Shown: one piece after another, positions 22,837 to 35,157 of the stretch
Position numbering within the stretch: the stretch's first letter is position 1
How the letters are laid out: each line of letters begins with the position of its first letter
Assembly: GCA_032622095.1 (NCBI GenBank)
Contig: CP136066.1
Location: forward strand, 191,634,816-191,698,815
Length of the DNA: 64,000 nt
DNA from: Siphonodentalium dalli
Taxonomy: Eukaryota > Mollusca > Scaphopoda > Gadilida > Siphonodentaliidae
Reading direction: 5' to 3'
The notes under the pieces: model-generated
Seen by the model: the letters and a program-made list of their open reading frames with translations, nothing else
The model's database searches: none
Told to the model about the DNA's origin: nothing
Position numbers and translations under genes: made by a program

Positions 22837-23887
22837 CAGAGGCGGACTGGGCCAAGAAACCGGCCCGGGAAATTAATATAATACCGGCCCATCTGTTTGG
22901 GGGGGGGGGCATCACAGTCCACCTTGGAATATTCCAACTGCACCCCCCCCCCCCCTTGAATCAGAATCAGACCAAATACATATTTTTGCATAATTACATT
23001 GGCACCCCCCCCCCCCCTTGAATCAGAATCAGACCAAATACATATTTTTGCATAATTACATTGGCACCCCCCCCCCCTTGAATCAGATGCAGACCAAATA
23101 CATGTTTTTGCATAATTCCATTTGCACCTCTGGTCTAATATCCTATATATTCATAAACCATGGTTCTATATATTCCCGGTATGAGACCATTCAGATATTT
23201 TTACCTGAAAAATTGCATAAAATCTAACATCTAGCGGTCTAACTCCAGACAAATGCACACGGATACGGACAAGAGACCAGGACACACCGGGCTGTTCATG
23301 GTTGTTCGGCCCGGGGTGAGAACATTTTGAAAACTATACAAGAAAATCTCGAATCCGATAAACTAGACTGGCATCAACTGAAGCGTTCCTATTTTCTTGT
23401 AAATTTCAATTGGGGGAGGGGTGCGTAAGAATTTTTTTGGGATTTACAGCTGGGAGTTACCGTTAAAATCTCGAGATTAATGGGGTCTTTACGTGGTGTT
23501 ATATGATGCCGACAAGTTCATTTAATGTCAAAATTACGATTAGCCAATTCGGCTGGTTAAACAACACATGTGGCGGCCCACGTCCGGAATTTTCCCGGTC
23601 TCCCGATCGGCCATGCAGTCCGCCTCTGCCCTCATGAATTTATGTGAGAAGAGTACCATCTTATTGGATACACGGCTGGTTAAACAACACATGTGGCGGC
23701 CCACTTCGGTTTCATTTGCGGCCCAAGTTGTGGTTGGGCGGCCCAACCACATATACCCCCCCCCCCCCAAACCGTAAAAAAAACCCTCGGATTCTCGCTT
23801 GATAGAAAATCACGTGGAATCAGAATTTTTCCGGCCTCCGGCCCATCGGAAAATTTCCCGGTCTCCCGATCGGCCAGTCCGCCTCTG
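22837..23887. mobile_element. Non-autonomous hAT insertion, B1
   Basis: TIR CAGAGGCGGACTGG at the left and its complement at the right. Exact 8-base duplication ATTGTACA at 22829-22836 and 23888-23895. The C copy has a single, uninterrupted ATTGTACA (61065-61072), which proves insertion. An internal second right-end-like sequence at about 23590-23630 (CCGATCGGCC then CAGTCCGCCTCTG) suggests a nested or rearranged second member. Confidence 0.88.
22940..23135. repeat. 60-bp tandem repeat with poly-C, B1
   Basis: Three units of poly-C, TTGAATCAGA, CAGACCAAATACAT and TTTTTGCATAATT start near 22956, 23018 and 23078. B2 has two units (33830-33950). Confidence 0.85.
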
Positions 23888-24347
23888 ATTGTACATACAC
23901 ACAAACAGTATTCTCTCGTGTTCGCTTCCTTGTATAAAATGGCCTGTAAATTCACTCCAAAATGTTCCATTTCTTAGCCGACTTTCGATTTCTGATCACT
24001 TCTTAGTGGTTCCATTTCTCAGCTGATTCACAAACTATCGATTGCTATTCTACAGCCCAATTCGTGTCACATTAAGGCGCTAGTTACTTTGTATGATTTC
24101 CTACGACTACTAGGATCTTCAGCAATATCCCACGTAACATTTGATACATATATGAGCCGACATTCCAGGTCTAGTTGTCAATTAAATTGCGATTACATAT
24201 GTGATGGTTATGTATATCAACCGGTAATGAGGACACTTGCAATTTGTTTTATATAATTGGCTTATAATGGGCGTATAATGTAGTGAAATCGTATCTTGCA
24301 TCGTGTCGTTTATTTATAGATTCATTCATATTTATATAAAAGCCGGA

Positions 24348-25064
24348 TCCATGACAAATTTTATGATAATCAAACTAAAGGTACGACCTGTAGTCCGTGC
24401 TAAAAGATTTAGTCATACAAAGAGTACAATCCAAGATGGCTGCTGGTGGCCATGTTTTTTGGCCGAATAAGCCCAAAATGTCTCTTTCCCATCTACATTC
24501 CAATTTCAACAGCCATGAAAAATTTCATGATGATCAGACTAAAGGTACGACCTGTAGCCCTTGCTAAAGGATTTGGCCATACAAAGAGTAAAATCCATGT
24601 TTTTGGACCGAATGACCCCAAAATGACGCTTTCCCATTTAAATGTCATTATTAACATCCATGACAAATGTTATGATGATCAGACTAAAGGTACGACCTGT
24701 AGCCCGTGCTAAAGGATTTAGTCATACAAAGAGTAAAATCCAAGATGGCTGCTGGCGGCCATGTTTTTGGGCCGAATGACCCCAAAATTACTCGTTCCCA
24801 TTTACTTTTCAATATTAACATCCATGACAAATTTCATGATGATCAGACTACAGGTACGACCTGTAGCCCGTGCTAAAGGATCTAGTCATGCAAAGAGTAA
24901 AATCCAAGATGGCTGCTGGCAGCCATGTTTTTTTGTTTTTTGGCCGAATAACCTCAAAATGACTCGTTCCCATCTATATGTCATTGTTAACATCCATGAC
25001 AAATTTTATGATGATCAGACTAAAGGTACGACCTGTAACCGTGCTAAATGATTTAGTCATGAAA
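24348..25064. repeat. Satellite of about 160 bp inside the CAC-ended element, B1
   Basis: Five units by the ATCCATGACAAATTT word (about 24346, 24510, 24657, 24820, 24988). B2 and C hold about seven. Same unit as the array in X. Confidence 0.8.
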
Positions 25065-25655
25065 TCACTAAGACGCGGACCGTACCTGATTTCCAGATCT
25101 AAGATGTGGAACCATGGATACTAAGAAGTGAAACCCACGTGTTAGCCCGAAAATTGTCTATATAGCATATATCCATGTAACATCTGACAACATAACACCC
25201 ATAAATCATTACTTGACGTTCTTGTGTAGTATTATTTCACATGGCGTGGTCGCGAAACTATTTTATCTTAGAAAAAATAACGATTTTGTCAGTCAACTGC
25301 GCCAAATGGTGTGAATTTTTGGTGATCAATGTTTCTTTTAGTGTAAACAAATATATTTGTCATACCAATTTCAGTACATTAGCGTTTAGTGTTAACCATA
25401 GCTAATAACTGCAAACGGCAGCCGATCAAATTGTGATATATTGTGATAAAACTTACCATTTTTTGGACAACACCCTCCATTTTTCTCAAAAATCGACTAT
25501 GACTGTCAACAAAAATCAGCTAAGAAATGTCACAGAAAACTGCTAAGAAGTGATCTCATAGGAGCAGTTGAGCACCAGTGACGAGCATATATCTCGGTGA
25601 CATTGTATATAAGTTAACTAACAGAGCAGTTGTCAAGATTTCCAGGTTCTAGTAT

Positions 25656-26099
25656 AAATACTAATAATGTATAGCATTTGTAAAGCGCCTTTCCCATGAG
25701 GCCCAAAGCGCTCAAAGTTTTTACAATTATTACCCTGATGAGCCTGAACATTCAGTAACCATCTACTGCTCCCCGGGGACAGGGGGGGGGTACAGCCGGG
25801 AGTATGCGAGGATACCATATGGCTAGCATACTGACAAGATCTTTCACTGCTCATTATCAGGTACCCTTGTAATGCATGGGTGGTGCAAAGCAGACACAGT
25901 ACGAGCGACCTTGCTCAAGGGTCACAACTTGGCGCGAGATTCAAACAGTGTACAATCCAACAATTGCACATCGCTCAAGTCGGCCAAGCCACTGCTGTGT
26001 GGAAACTCATAACAGACCACCAGCCAGCCGCGAACTCGCCTTGCTGTGTTGACAGCGAAGACAAGTCCAACGCGCTAACCACTGGACCACGGAGCTTGG
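25656..26099 (-). mobile_element. Full-length tRNA-derived SINE, B1
   Basis: On the minus strand it starts near GCTCCGTGGTCCAGTGG, a textbook A box (TGGTCCAGTGG with TTAGCGCGTTGGACT following), then a B box-like GAGTTCGCGGC. The 3' part reads GAGCGCTTTGGGCC and GGCGCTTTACAAATG before an ATTATTAGT tail, a tail type shared by many animal SINEs. TAGTAT is duplicated at 25650-25655 and 26100-26105. The C copy has one TAGTAT at 58978-58983 and no SINE. Length 444 bases. The 77-codon ORF at 25880-26113 is a shadow. Confidence 0.85.
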
Positions 26100-26159
26100 T
26101 AGTATGGTTTTGATGTCCGAACATGTGGACATGTTCTTGTTGAGGCATGGAGGAATGTA

Positions 26160-26348
26160 ATGAACGACGAAAGGCTGATGAATGGTTTACACATCTGCGG
26201 ATTGGAGTTGGCCTCTTGGGTCGACAGGAAGTTGGGCGAGACGGACGAAGAGCGAGTTGAACGGACAGAGATTTGCGGGAACGACAGAGAGGGAAGAAAG
26301 GACGAGGAAAAGAGATACGATAGTGTGCGAAAGACAGAAGGGATCTAG
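26160..26348 (+). CDS. Short charged ORF conserved in three copies, B1
   Basis: 62 codons beginning MNDERLMNGLH and ending with a highly charged Glu/Arg/Lys/Asp-rich half. The same reading frame is kept at 37283-37471 and, inverted, at 58711-58923 (70 codons with a different end). The copies differ at few sites, including one Asp/Glu replacement. The stop TAG is followed at once by GTGAGT, so CTAG|GTGAGT could act as a splice donor. No family recognised. Conservation may only reflect recent duplication, so coding status is uncertain. Confidence 0.25.
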   Translation: MNDERLMNGLHICGLELASWVDRKLGETDEERVERTEICGNDREGRKDEEKRYDSVRKTEGI

Positions 26349-26379
26349 GTGAGTTAAATAGTTACTGTACACTAGAGGG

Positions 26380-26715
26380 CCGTTACACACATACACCTCA
26401 CCCATGACAATATAACCACACTTTGGTTTAGTCATGAGTCAACCATTGAGGTACACCAGATATACTCTACACTTCACTCATGGCCATATAGTCGTACATT
26501 CGTGATCATGTATACAGTCACTTCTTGTATACCTATTCGGCTCAACATTGGCCATACAATCACTCCCTATATATCTATTTGCCACATTTAAGGCAATATA
26601 TCCACTCACAATATACATATACACTGCAACCATAACCATATAGTAACTCCTGGTATACATATACACCTCACCAATGGCCATCCAACCCTTGTATACATAC
26701 ATATATACTTTCCAA
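26380..26715. repeat. Degenerate minisatellite of about 60 bp, B1
   Basis: Repeated CTCA(C/A)...CATGGCCATATAGT and TATACATATACACC words with poor register. Same at 37503-37838. Confidence 0.5.
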
Positions 26716-26831
26716 CTAAGCTAACTTGTGCCCCATCCCTTTTGATTAACTCGTATCATATTTTCAGAATCGATATACTAATTTCATTGGAACATTTATC
26801 AACTGTATATATAGATGGGTCAACACCGACT

Positions 26832-27100
26832 ATGAGAGGCCACTTCAACTGTCGGAGCAGACATTTAGTGTATTAATGTGTGCCCGGTGCCCAGATGTTC
26901 ACAATATCGGCGAAACGGGACAGAAATTGTATACGAGAATAACAGCAGGACACCGGCAGAGTATCAAAAGCGAGAAAAAGAGGACACTTGGTAGAGGACA
27001 TTATAGAGTTCAAGTGATATAAGGGGGTTTGTCAAACATACGCAGAAGACGAGTCACTAAACAGAAATATATAGCTATGTTCAGTAGCTTTCAAACGTGA
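26832..27100 (+). pseudogene. Penelope-like GIY-YIG endonuclease relic, B1
   Basis: The peptide has the order RGHFNCRSRHLVY, CxRCPDVHNIGETGQKLYTR, H-R-x-x-I, then a basic tail with RRRVTKQK, matching the GIY-YIG endonuclease at the C-terminus of Penelope-like retroelements (GIY as HNI-G, catalytic Arg and downstream His present). One base is missing at the LVY/MCAR join, shifting frame. This copy also has ATATAA where B2 reads ATCGAA, giving an extra stop. No reverse transcriptase is adjacent. Confidence 0.6.
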
Positions 27101-27212
27101 CTTAATATGGACACCGGTCATATGTCATCGTGGCTCTAATTCAGTTTTCTCCTCCAAATTTACGCGCGAAATTAAACGCGAAAGTTGTTTACCGAATCTC
27201 TAACGTCTCTAA

Positions 27213-29997
27213 TGTCCTGGTCCCTCCCCGTGGCCAATAAAAAACTGCTAATGAGTTTAAGAAAACAATATTTTACTACATTTGGTTAAAATCGTTGACT
27301 GAAAATTTCCAAACTAAGGGAGAGTATGAGGTTTGAAATTTCCAACACTAGGAAAGTTTGAAGTCAGTCTAGATGCTAGGATTTTGCGATTTTCTTGTTT
27401 AGTTTTCACAATTTTCTCACACCGGGCCATGATCGGCCCGGTGGGTCCTAGTCTATTGCCCGTAGTCGTGTGCACACCCCCAACGGAAACCCTCTAGCCA
27501 CGTCCTTGCACATACATATTACATAATAATGATGACAATTATGGATAATTCTGTCGTAAATTGTGGGGGATGGCATAATCTGGCTAGACTGTCTTTCTGC
27601 AGAAATCGCGTTGAAATGAAATTGCGGACTGAAAGGGTCTTGAAGTGGTGGCGTCGTGGTTGATGTGAGGTCCAAATTTAGGAACCGCTCTTCCCCCATC
27701 AGCATAACGCCTATCAGGTCATCCATATGATAACAACGAACTGAATTTCCACCACATATGACCTGGCATTTATACCTGTATTGCCATAATATATCACGAG
27801 AATCCCGGGTCGTACGTTGTGACTGGTCGAATTATTGACAATATAAACAGGTCATGATTATCGCATTGTTGCAAATGAGACGATAAGTGAAGTATTAAGG
27901 GACTGTATACCAAACACACGCTTTGAGTTGTAAAAGTGGTACGAAATAATGATTGTACGTGTTCGTCAAAACTCTTACGCGTAGTCGTTTTGCGAAAGGA
28001 CTTTTTGGCCACACGGATAGACTTACGACTACGAATAGCTATCCGTATTCGTAATCGTAAACGTGAGGATGCGAAAGGTCTCTAATGTTGGTAATCAACG
28101 ACGACAAAATGACCAACACGCCGATAATGATTCATACCATGCTGATGATAAACACTGGAATGTATGCATTCATACTGATGGTGACAATGGCCAAGATGAC
28201 AGCGACTCGGACCAGTCCATCAGACGCCTTCCCGTCTATTCCATCATATAATTGGAATATGTCCACAATGTTTTACTTGAAATAATTTGAATGTCATTGC
28301 TCTCACATAAATAATAAAGAGCGTTTATTCTTTACTTATCTATCAGGATGAAGTTATTGAGCATCGTGTATCGCTATTTCACCAGAGGTCACATGTCAGA
28401 CATTGTACACGTATATACATACGTAACATCAGAGGAAGAGGGGGGAGGGAAAAAAGCAAATGAGCAAGAGGGGAGAGGGAAAAAGAGAAAACAGTGAGCA
28501 AGAGAAGAGGAGAAAGAGAGCAAGTGAGCAAGGGAAAAAGAGAAACTGAGCAAGAGGTGAGGAAAAAAGAGCACGTGAGCAAGGAAAAAAGAGCAATTGA
28601 GCATATAGAAGAGGATAATAATCACACGAGTCAATGGATTATAAAAAGCAGCATTTTATAGATCGAAAAAGTGACACCGTGGATAAATTGACCTTATCAC
28701 GTGATCATGTGATATTTACACACTTAAGCTCTGTATAAACAATACATATCGCATCTACAGCAGTCTACTTCATTGTGAATTAAGTCACTTTGGGTTATTT
28801 GACTATAAACCTGTTACACCACAGCATTGGGTTATTGTAATTTAATGAAAATTTTACACATCGTGATGGTTTTCAAAAATAGTACAACTTCATGTTGGTA
28901 ATACACGAATGAAGAGCGTTTGATTCATAAGAAATTACTACACGAATGAACTGAAATTTATATTTCACATCTTCCCAACAACAAATGCTGACATAGGCAT
29001 TGTGTTATACTCGCCCTAATTGGTGATCCATAGACACCTACGACGTATGGTACTTTCTATGTATTACACTGTATTTCAATGGAACCAAGGTCTTAGGATA
29101 AATTATTCATCACGTTGTTAAGTTAAACGCACATCACGCTCATAATACACAACCATTGTACATTTTATAGGCATCATCACCATCGTAATCATTATCAACA
29201 CCCTTGTAATCCACACACACACCCTCCCTCCCACACCCCCACACACCCTCACACACACACACAGATACACGCACAGACGACGGGTTATATATATATATAG
29301 ACTAGGGGGTTGCCCGTCACAAAATGACGGGTATATAAATGTTCATTGTTATTTTCTAGTGTCCGCATTCATGGACACATGGAATGGTCATGCTTTTTTG
29401 TTACTGGATGCGGGTTGGAACACTTTACTTCACTAAAAACTGTATATTTCTACACACCCAGTCAACATATGTGCATGCACATATTGAACGAAACAAAATC
29501 AGCATATTATTTAAATATTACTATACACCAACAGAAACATACTAGATTCAGGAGCCTTTATTCTGGAGCTTGCGGCACATTTTGAACGGACCCCCTTTGG
29601 AATCTGTATTCAGCATGCCGCCTTATGATCACATGTGCACGCCTGCACTGCGCGGCCCATTTGTATGAACACTTTATTTCAATAAAATTGTATTTTTACC
29701 CATATCTCCCCAACCCATGTATATGCATGTACATATGGAACGCATCAATCAAGATATTTTACTTTATCTATACTGAAACAGGTTCAATTCGGGAGCCTTT
29801 ATTTAGCGGGGATGGGCCCACAGTCCCTTTCTGCGCTTCGCTCACACTATATGATATTAAACTGCGTGCACTTCGCTCACACATATAGGGAGTTTGCAGC
29901 ACATTTTGAACGGACCCCCTTTGGAACCTGTATTCAGCATGCAGCCTAATGATCACACGCCCTGCACTGCGCGGCCCATTTGTATGAACACTTTATA
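27213..29997. repeat. Segment A, copy 2
   Basis: Duplicate of 7864-10646 with the same internal features: purine tract about 28439-28612, microsatellite about 29210-29300, Helitron-like junction 29300-29340, array units from 29419. It joins B2 directly. ORFs 27448-27726 and 27794-28012 (minus) repeat those of copy 1 and are unassigned. Confidence 0.9.
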
Positions 29998-30140
29998 TCA
30001 ATAAAACTGTATTTTTACCCCCATCCCATCTCACCAACCCATGTATATGCATGCACATATGGAACGCAACAATCAAGATATTTTACTTTATCTATAGTAA
30101 TTGAAACAGGCTCAATTCGGAACCTTTATTTCACGAAATC
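29419..30140. repeat. Uninterrupted tandem array across the A2-B2 join
   Basis: Units begin near 29419, 29669 and 29988. The third runs straight through CTTTATATCAATAAAACTG, the site that holds X in the first copy. Confidence 0.7.
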
Positions 30141-30143
30141 CAT

Positions 30144-30571
30144 CGTGACGGAATTACAAAAAAGTCGAGTCAATCAAGTTTGAGCTTTCATTTGCTTGCA
30201 TTTTGTCAGAGATTAGTCAAGGTAGATTGTACACTGGAAACCTTGGCATCTCTTCTTTGAACACTATGTACAGTGGGTCATATCGCATTGCCAGTGTTCT
30301 ACTCAGAGTGGGTTGAAACTCTGTGACGGAATTACACAGAACTGACCTCGGTTTTCCACTACCCGCAAGTGATCGTATATATTATCTGCAAACTCTGATG
30401 ACTAGAGAATAAATTGTCAACCTGGTGATTTATATGGACATACTACCTATATAATTTTACCCATCATAGAATGAGTTACCATGTCCTCACTTTGTTATTG
30501 CGGTCACATTGCCGTGACGGAATTACATTCTTGAACGTGACGGAATTACACAACGTTGTAATTCCGTCACG
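30144..30571. mobile_element. CGTGACGGAATTACA-bounded element, B2
   Basis: Counterpart of 19284-19694. Confidence 0.5.
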
Positions 30572-30825
30572 AACACTATATATGGCATTTTTAAGAATGT
30601 TTCCGTACATGTAATTCTAAACCTGATGTCCCAAATCAATGCGTTTATTCGTTGGATATATTATTTAATGGTAATTCAGATATTGTTGGAAGATTCTGTC
30701 ATATTATAGGCTATCATTGGTAGAACGATAAATCACACCTCAGCAGGGTTATGTAGGCAGTTGAAAACTCGCACAGAGAAACAAATAAGGTTTCCTTCCC
30801 TTTGTGTGGTTCATATTTGTTTAAC

Positions 30826-30902
30826 TGGTCCCGTACCTGCTTTGCCATTTACGACGAGCTGATTCACTATGCGCATTTCCGACTGAGCCACCAAGGCGAC
30901 CA
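30826..30902 (-). mobile_element. tRNA-like SINE head, B2
   Basis: Counterpart of 19949-20024. Confidence 0.4.
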
Positions 30903-30969
30903 TCATAAACAAAATTCAACAATGCATATGGAATGAATATTTCTTCGGGAAATGTGTTATATATAGCAA

Positions 30970-32516
30970 CTAGCAGGTGTGCCCGACTTCGTCCGGGCTA
31001 TTCGTCCGGGCTATATAGGGATTTCTTTGCCAGAAACATGACTATATGAGCGTATATGAGCAAGGACATGGTTACATGCGAAATTGGACCCGATTTGACC
31101 TTGAATTGACCATTTGAAGGTCAATGTCAGGTCGGGTCACGATTTTACCCGTCCGAAACACTCCCCAGACAATAGTACTCCTAGGTATCAAATTTCGTCG
31201 AAATCCGTCCGGCAGTTTTCCCGGCCATAGCTAACAAACAGACAACAGACAGAAGTCCCAAAATATATATTAGACTAGCAGGTGGATCCGACTTCGTCCG
31301 GGCTGTTTCCCCTCTGCTTTTCGGCGAATTGCGCGATTTGACCTTGAATTGTCCATTTTGAAGGTCAAGGTCAGGTGGGGTCACGATTTGACCCGTCCAA
31401 AACACTGCCCGGACAAAAGTACCCGACAAAAATACCCGTCGAAATGCATCCGGTTTTACCCGATTTGACATCGAATTGATCATTTTGAAGGTCAAGGTCA
31501 GGTCGGGGTCACGACTCGACTTGTCAAAAACACTCAGTAACCCCACGTATCAAATTTCGTCGAAATCCCATCAAAATTCGCGATTTGACCTTGAATTGAC
31601 CCAATTTCAAGGCCAAGGTCAGGTCGCACGGGCAAACGAATAGGCTTACGACACTCCCCATACGAAAGTATACCCAGACACTAATTTTCATCGAAATCCC
31701 GTGATAATCGGGCGTTTGACCTTGAAATGACCCAATTTCAAGGTCAAGGTCACGTCGCACGGGTAAATTAACAGGCCCATGCCACTCCACGTCCGAAAGT
31801 ACCCCCACGTACCAAGTTTCATTGAAATCGGCTTGGCCGTTTTCGAGTCCATCGCGAACAGACAGACAGACAGACACACACACACAGATCTTCCAAAAAT
31901 ATATAATAGACTTTTCGGCGAATTGCGCGATTTGACCTTGAATTGTCTATTTTGAAGGTCAAGTTAAGGTGGGGTCACGATTTGACCCGTCGAAAACACT
32001 GCCCGGACAAAAGTACCCGACAAAAGTACCCGTCGAAATCCATCCGGTTTTACCCGATTTGACCTCGAATTGATAATTTTGAAGGGTCAATGTCAGGTTG
32101 GGATCACGATTTGACCCGTCCAAAACACTCAGTGGACAAAAGTAACCATACGTGTCAAATTTCGTCGAAATTCCATCAAAATTGGCGATTTGACCTTGAA
32201 TAGACCCGATTTCAAGATCAAGGTCACGTCGCACGGGCAAACGAATAGCCTTACGACACTCCGCACACGAAAGTATCCATAGACACTAATTTTCATCGAA
32301 ATCCCGTGATACTCGGGCGTTTGACCTTGAAATGACCCGATTTCAAGGTCAAGGTCACGTCGCACGGGCAAATTAATAGGCCTATGCAACTCCCCGGTCG
32401 AAAGTATCCCCACATACCAAGTTTCATCGAAATCGGCTCGGCCGTTTTCGAGTCCATCGCGAACAGACAGACAGACACACACACACACAGACATATTTCC
32501 CAAAATATATAATAGA
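30970..32516 (-). mobile_element. Three head-to-tail Helitron-like elements, B2
   Basis: Minus-strand units 32516-31911, 31910-31275 and 31274-30970, with the same terminal structures as in B1 and the same loss of hairpin and CTAG in the first unit. Confidence 0.6.
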
Positions 32517-32729
32517 CAAAATATATATGAGATTGCAATGCAATTTGTTAGCCTAAATATTTGATAGAATCAAATTAAATAAAAACTTAGGAATATATGC
32601 CCATTATTGTTTCCTTCGAAGTGGCAATAATGGTGCATGGTTATATTGGTGGTCATAGGTGAAAATCAATCCAAGAGCAATTGTGTGAAAAGCATATAGA
32701 TAATATCTGATGTAGTTTATAAGGTTCAA

Positions 32730-33156
32730 ATGGTCGAAGGCCGGACACAGAAGGTTGTACATTATGAGAGAATAACACCATTTAGGGGGGGTTTACAATT
32801 CAGTTAGAAATAGAAACAATAACTTAGCAGCCAAAAGGACAAATAGTATGGGACAAGATAATGGGATCATACCTGACCATCGTCAGAACTCATATGTATC
32901 ACACCATGGGACTTATCAAGCTATGGAGATTGAAAATGATTCCCATAACGATGAATCACCTGAAGCAGAGGTAAGTTATGAGTCCTCTAGTGGTGATGAA
33001 GGTGAATCTCTGGGGTTACAGCCTCAAGCTCTGGCAACACAACTCCCCCAGTCTGACACGTTGCCCAATATCAGCCATCGGTTGGATGAGGTAGTTGAGC
33101 CTGGCAGACTGACTAGGAAGCCGGCTCGTTTGGAATCCTATCAGGTTTTCGATTAG
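32730..33156 (+). pseudogene. Ty3/gypsy pol C-terminal remnant, B2
   Basis: Same as 21823-22278, but a run of seven G (six in B1 and C) near 32785-32791 shifts the frame, so only the last 102 codons (32848-33156) stay open. Lacks the same 33 bases as B1. Confidence 0.6.
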
Positions 33157-33725
33157 GAAGTTCTTGTAATAACTCTTGATATACTGATTTTACAATCTGT
33201 CATACTGTTATTGTTAGTAGCATAATTTATGATAAAATAATTTTAATTTGTATAGATTGGTGTCAAACAAGAAAAGTAATAATTATTATTATTATGACAA
33301 TATGTACAGTTGGAGACTTTTAAATTGTAAAGTTGTTCTGTGTCATAGGACGAGCACTGGTGCTCAACTGCTCCTATGAGATAACTTCTTAGCAGTTTTA
33401 TGTGCCATTTCGTTTCGATTAGGTTCCGCAGCGATACCGATTTTTTATTGTTTTTTATAAGTTGAAAAGAGCGTCAAAGTGATAATAATGGCGAAAAGGT
33501 GAGTTCCCGACCATTCAACCAATCGTTGGAAACCCCGTAATGAAATTGCCATCTGGATAGATGGTTTATGATTACCTTTATACGTTATTTCTGACATTTA
33601 ACTGTATATCCATGTTAATCCAATGGGGAACTATCGAGTCATTTTGCTTCCGAACCATTCAGTATAATAAATTGAAACTGTTGGAAAATCTTCCTTAGGT
33701 AGCCCTAATTGTACACAGAGGCGGA

Positions 33726-34698
33726 CTGGGCCAAGAAACCGGCCCGGGAAATTAATATAATACCGGCCCATCTGTTTGGGGGGGGGGGGGGGCATCACAG
33801 TCCACCTTGGAAAATTCCAACTGCACCCCCCCCTTGAATCAGAATCAGACCAAATACATATTTTTGCATAATTACATTGGCACCCCCCCCCCCTTGAATC
33901 AGATGCAGACCAAATACATGTTTTTGCATAATTCCATTTGCACCTCTGGTCTAATATCCTATATATTCATAAACCATGGTTCTATATATTCCCGGTATGA
34001 GACCATTCAGATATTTTTACCTGAAAAATTGCATAAAATCTAACATCTAGCGGTCTAACTCCAGACAAATGCACACGGATACGGACAAGAGACCAGGACA
34101 CACCGGGCTGTTCATGGTTGTTCGGCCCGGGGTGAGAACATTTTGAAAACTATACAAGAAAATCTCGAATCCGATAAACTAGACTGGCATCAACTGAAGC
34201 GTTCCTATTTTCTTGTAAATTTCAATTGGGGGAGGGGTGCGTAAGAATTTTTTGGGATTTACAGCTGGGAGTTACCGTTAAAATCTCGAGATTAATGGGG
34301 TCTTTACGTGGTGTTATATGATGCCGACAAGTTCATTTAATGTCAAAATTACGATTAGCCAATTCGGCTGGTTAAACAACACATGTGGCGGCCCACGTCC
34401 GGAATTTTCCCGGTCTCCCGATCGGCCATGCAGTCCGCCTCTGCCCTCATGAATTTATGTGAGAAGAGTACCATCTTATTGGATACACGGCTGGTAAAAC
34501 AACACATGTGGCGGCCCACTTCGGTTTCATTTGCGGCCCAAGTTGTGGTTGGGCGGCCCAACCACATATACCCCCCCCCAAACCGTAAAAAAAACCCTCG
34601 GATTCTCGCTTGATAGAAAATCACGTGGAATCAGAATTTTTCCGGCCTCCGGCCCATCGGGAAATTTCCCGGTCTCCCGATCGGCCAGTCCGCCTCTG
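33726..34698. mobile_element. Non-autonomous hAT insertion, B2
   Basis: ATTGTACA at 33718-33725 and 34699-34706; TIR as in B1. Shorter by about 80 bases, chiefly one 60-bp poly-C unit and other homopolymer changes. Confidence 0.88.
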
Positions 34699-35157
34699 AT
34701 TGTACATACACACAAACAGTATTCTCTCGTGTTCGCTTCCTTGTATAAAATGGCCTGTAAATTCACTCCAAAATGTTCCATTTCTTAGCCGACTTTCGAT
34801 TTCTGATCACTTCTTAGTGGTTCCATTTCTCAGCTGATTCACAAACTATCGATTGCTATTCTACAGCCCAATTCGTGTCACATTAAGGCCCTAGTTACTT
34901 TGTATGATTTCCTACGACTACTAGGATCTTCAGCAATATCCCACGTAACATTTGATACATATATGAGCCGACATTCCAGGTCTAGTTGTCAATTAAATTG
35001 CGATTACATATGTGATGGTTATGTATATCAACCGGTAATGAGGACACTTGCAATTTGTTTTATATAATTGGCTTATAATGGGCGTATAATGTAGTGAAAT
35101 CGTATCTTGCATCGTGTCGTTTATTTATAGATTCATTCATATTTATATAAAAGCCGG

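Larger units (their letters stand above)
22476..25580. mobile_element. CAC-ended TIR element with 5-bp target duplication, B1
   Basis: TIRs of about 57 bases begin CACTGGTGCTCAACTGCTCC. ACGAG is duplicated at 22471-22475 and 25581-25585. The same element occurs at 33355-36701 and 59053-61424, each with ACGAG/CTCGT on both sides. CAC-first termini plus a 5-bp duplication match the Transib superfamily (relatives of RAG1); CACTR ends alone would also fit CACTA, which normally duplicates 2 to 3 bp. No transposase seen: the interior holds a hAT insertion (22837-23887) and the roughly 160-bp satellite (24348-25064). Subterminal CATTTCTTAGC words recur near 23970 and 25530. Confidence 0.7.
19136..27207. 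repeat. Segment B, copy 1
   Basis: Matches 29996-38330 throughout, with small indels and repeat-number differences. Its right end CTCTAACGTC is followed by five filler bases (TCTAA) and then by segment A copy 2. Most of it is also present, inverted, at 58739-64000. Confidence 0.9.

Noticed and set aside
25880-26113. 77-codon ORF present in B1 and B2
   Set aside because: It lies entirely across the SINE and its flank; the C copy without the SINE has no trace of it.
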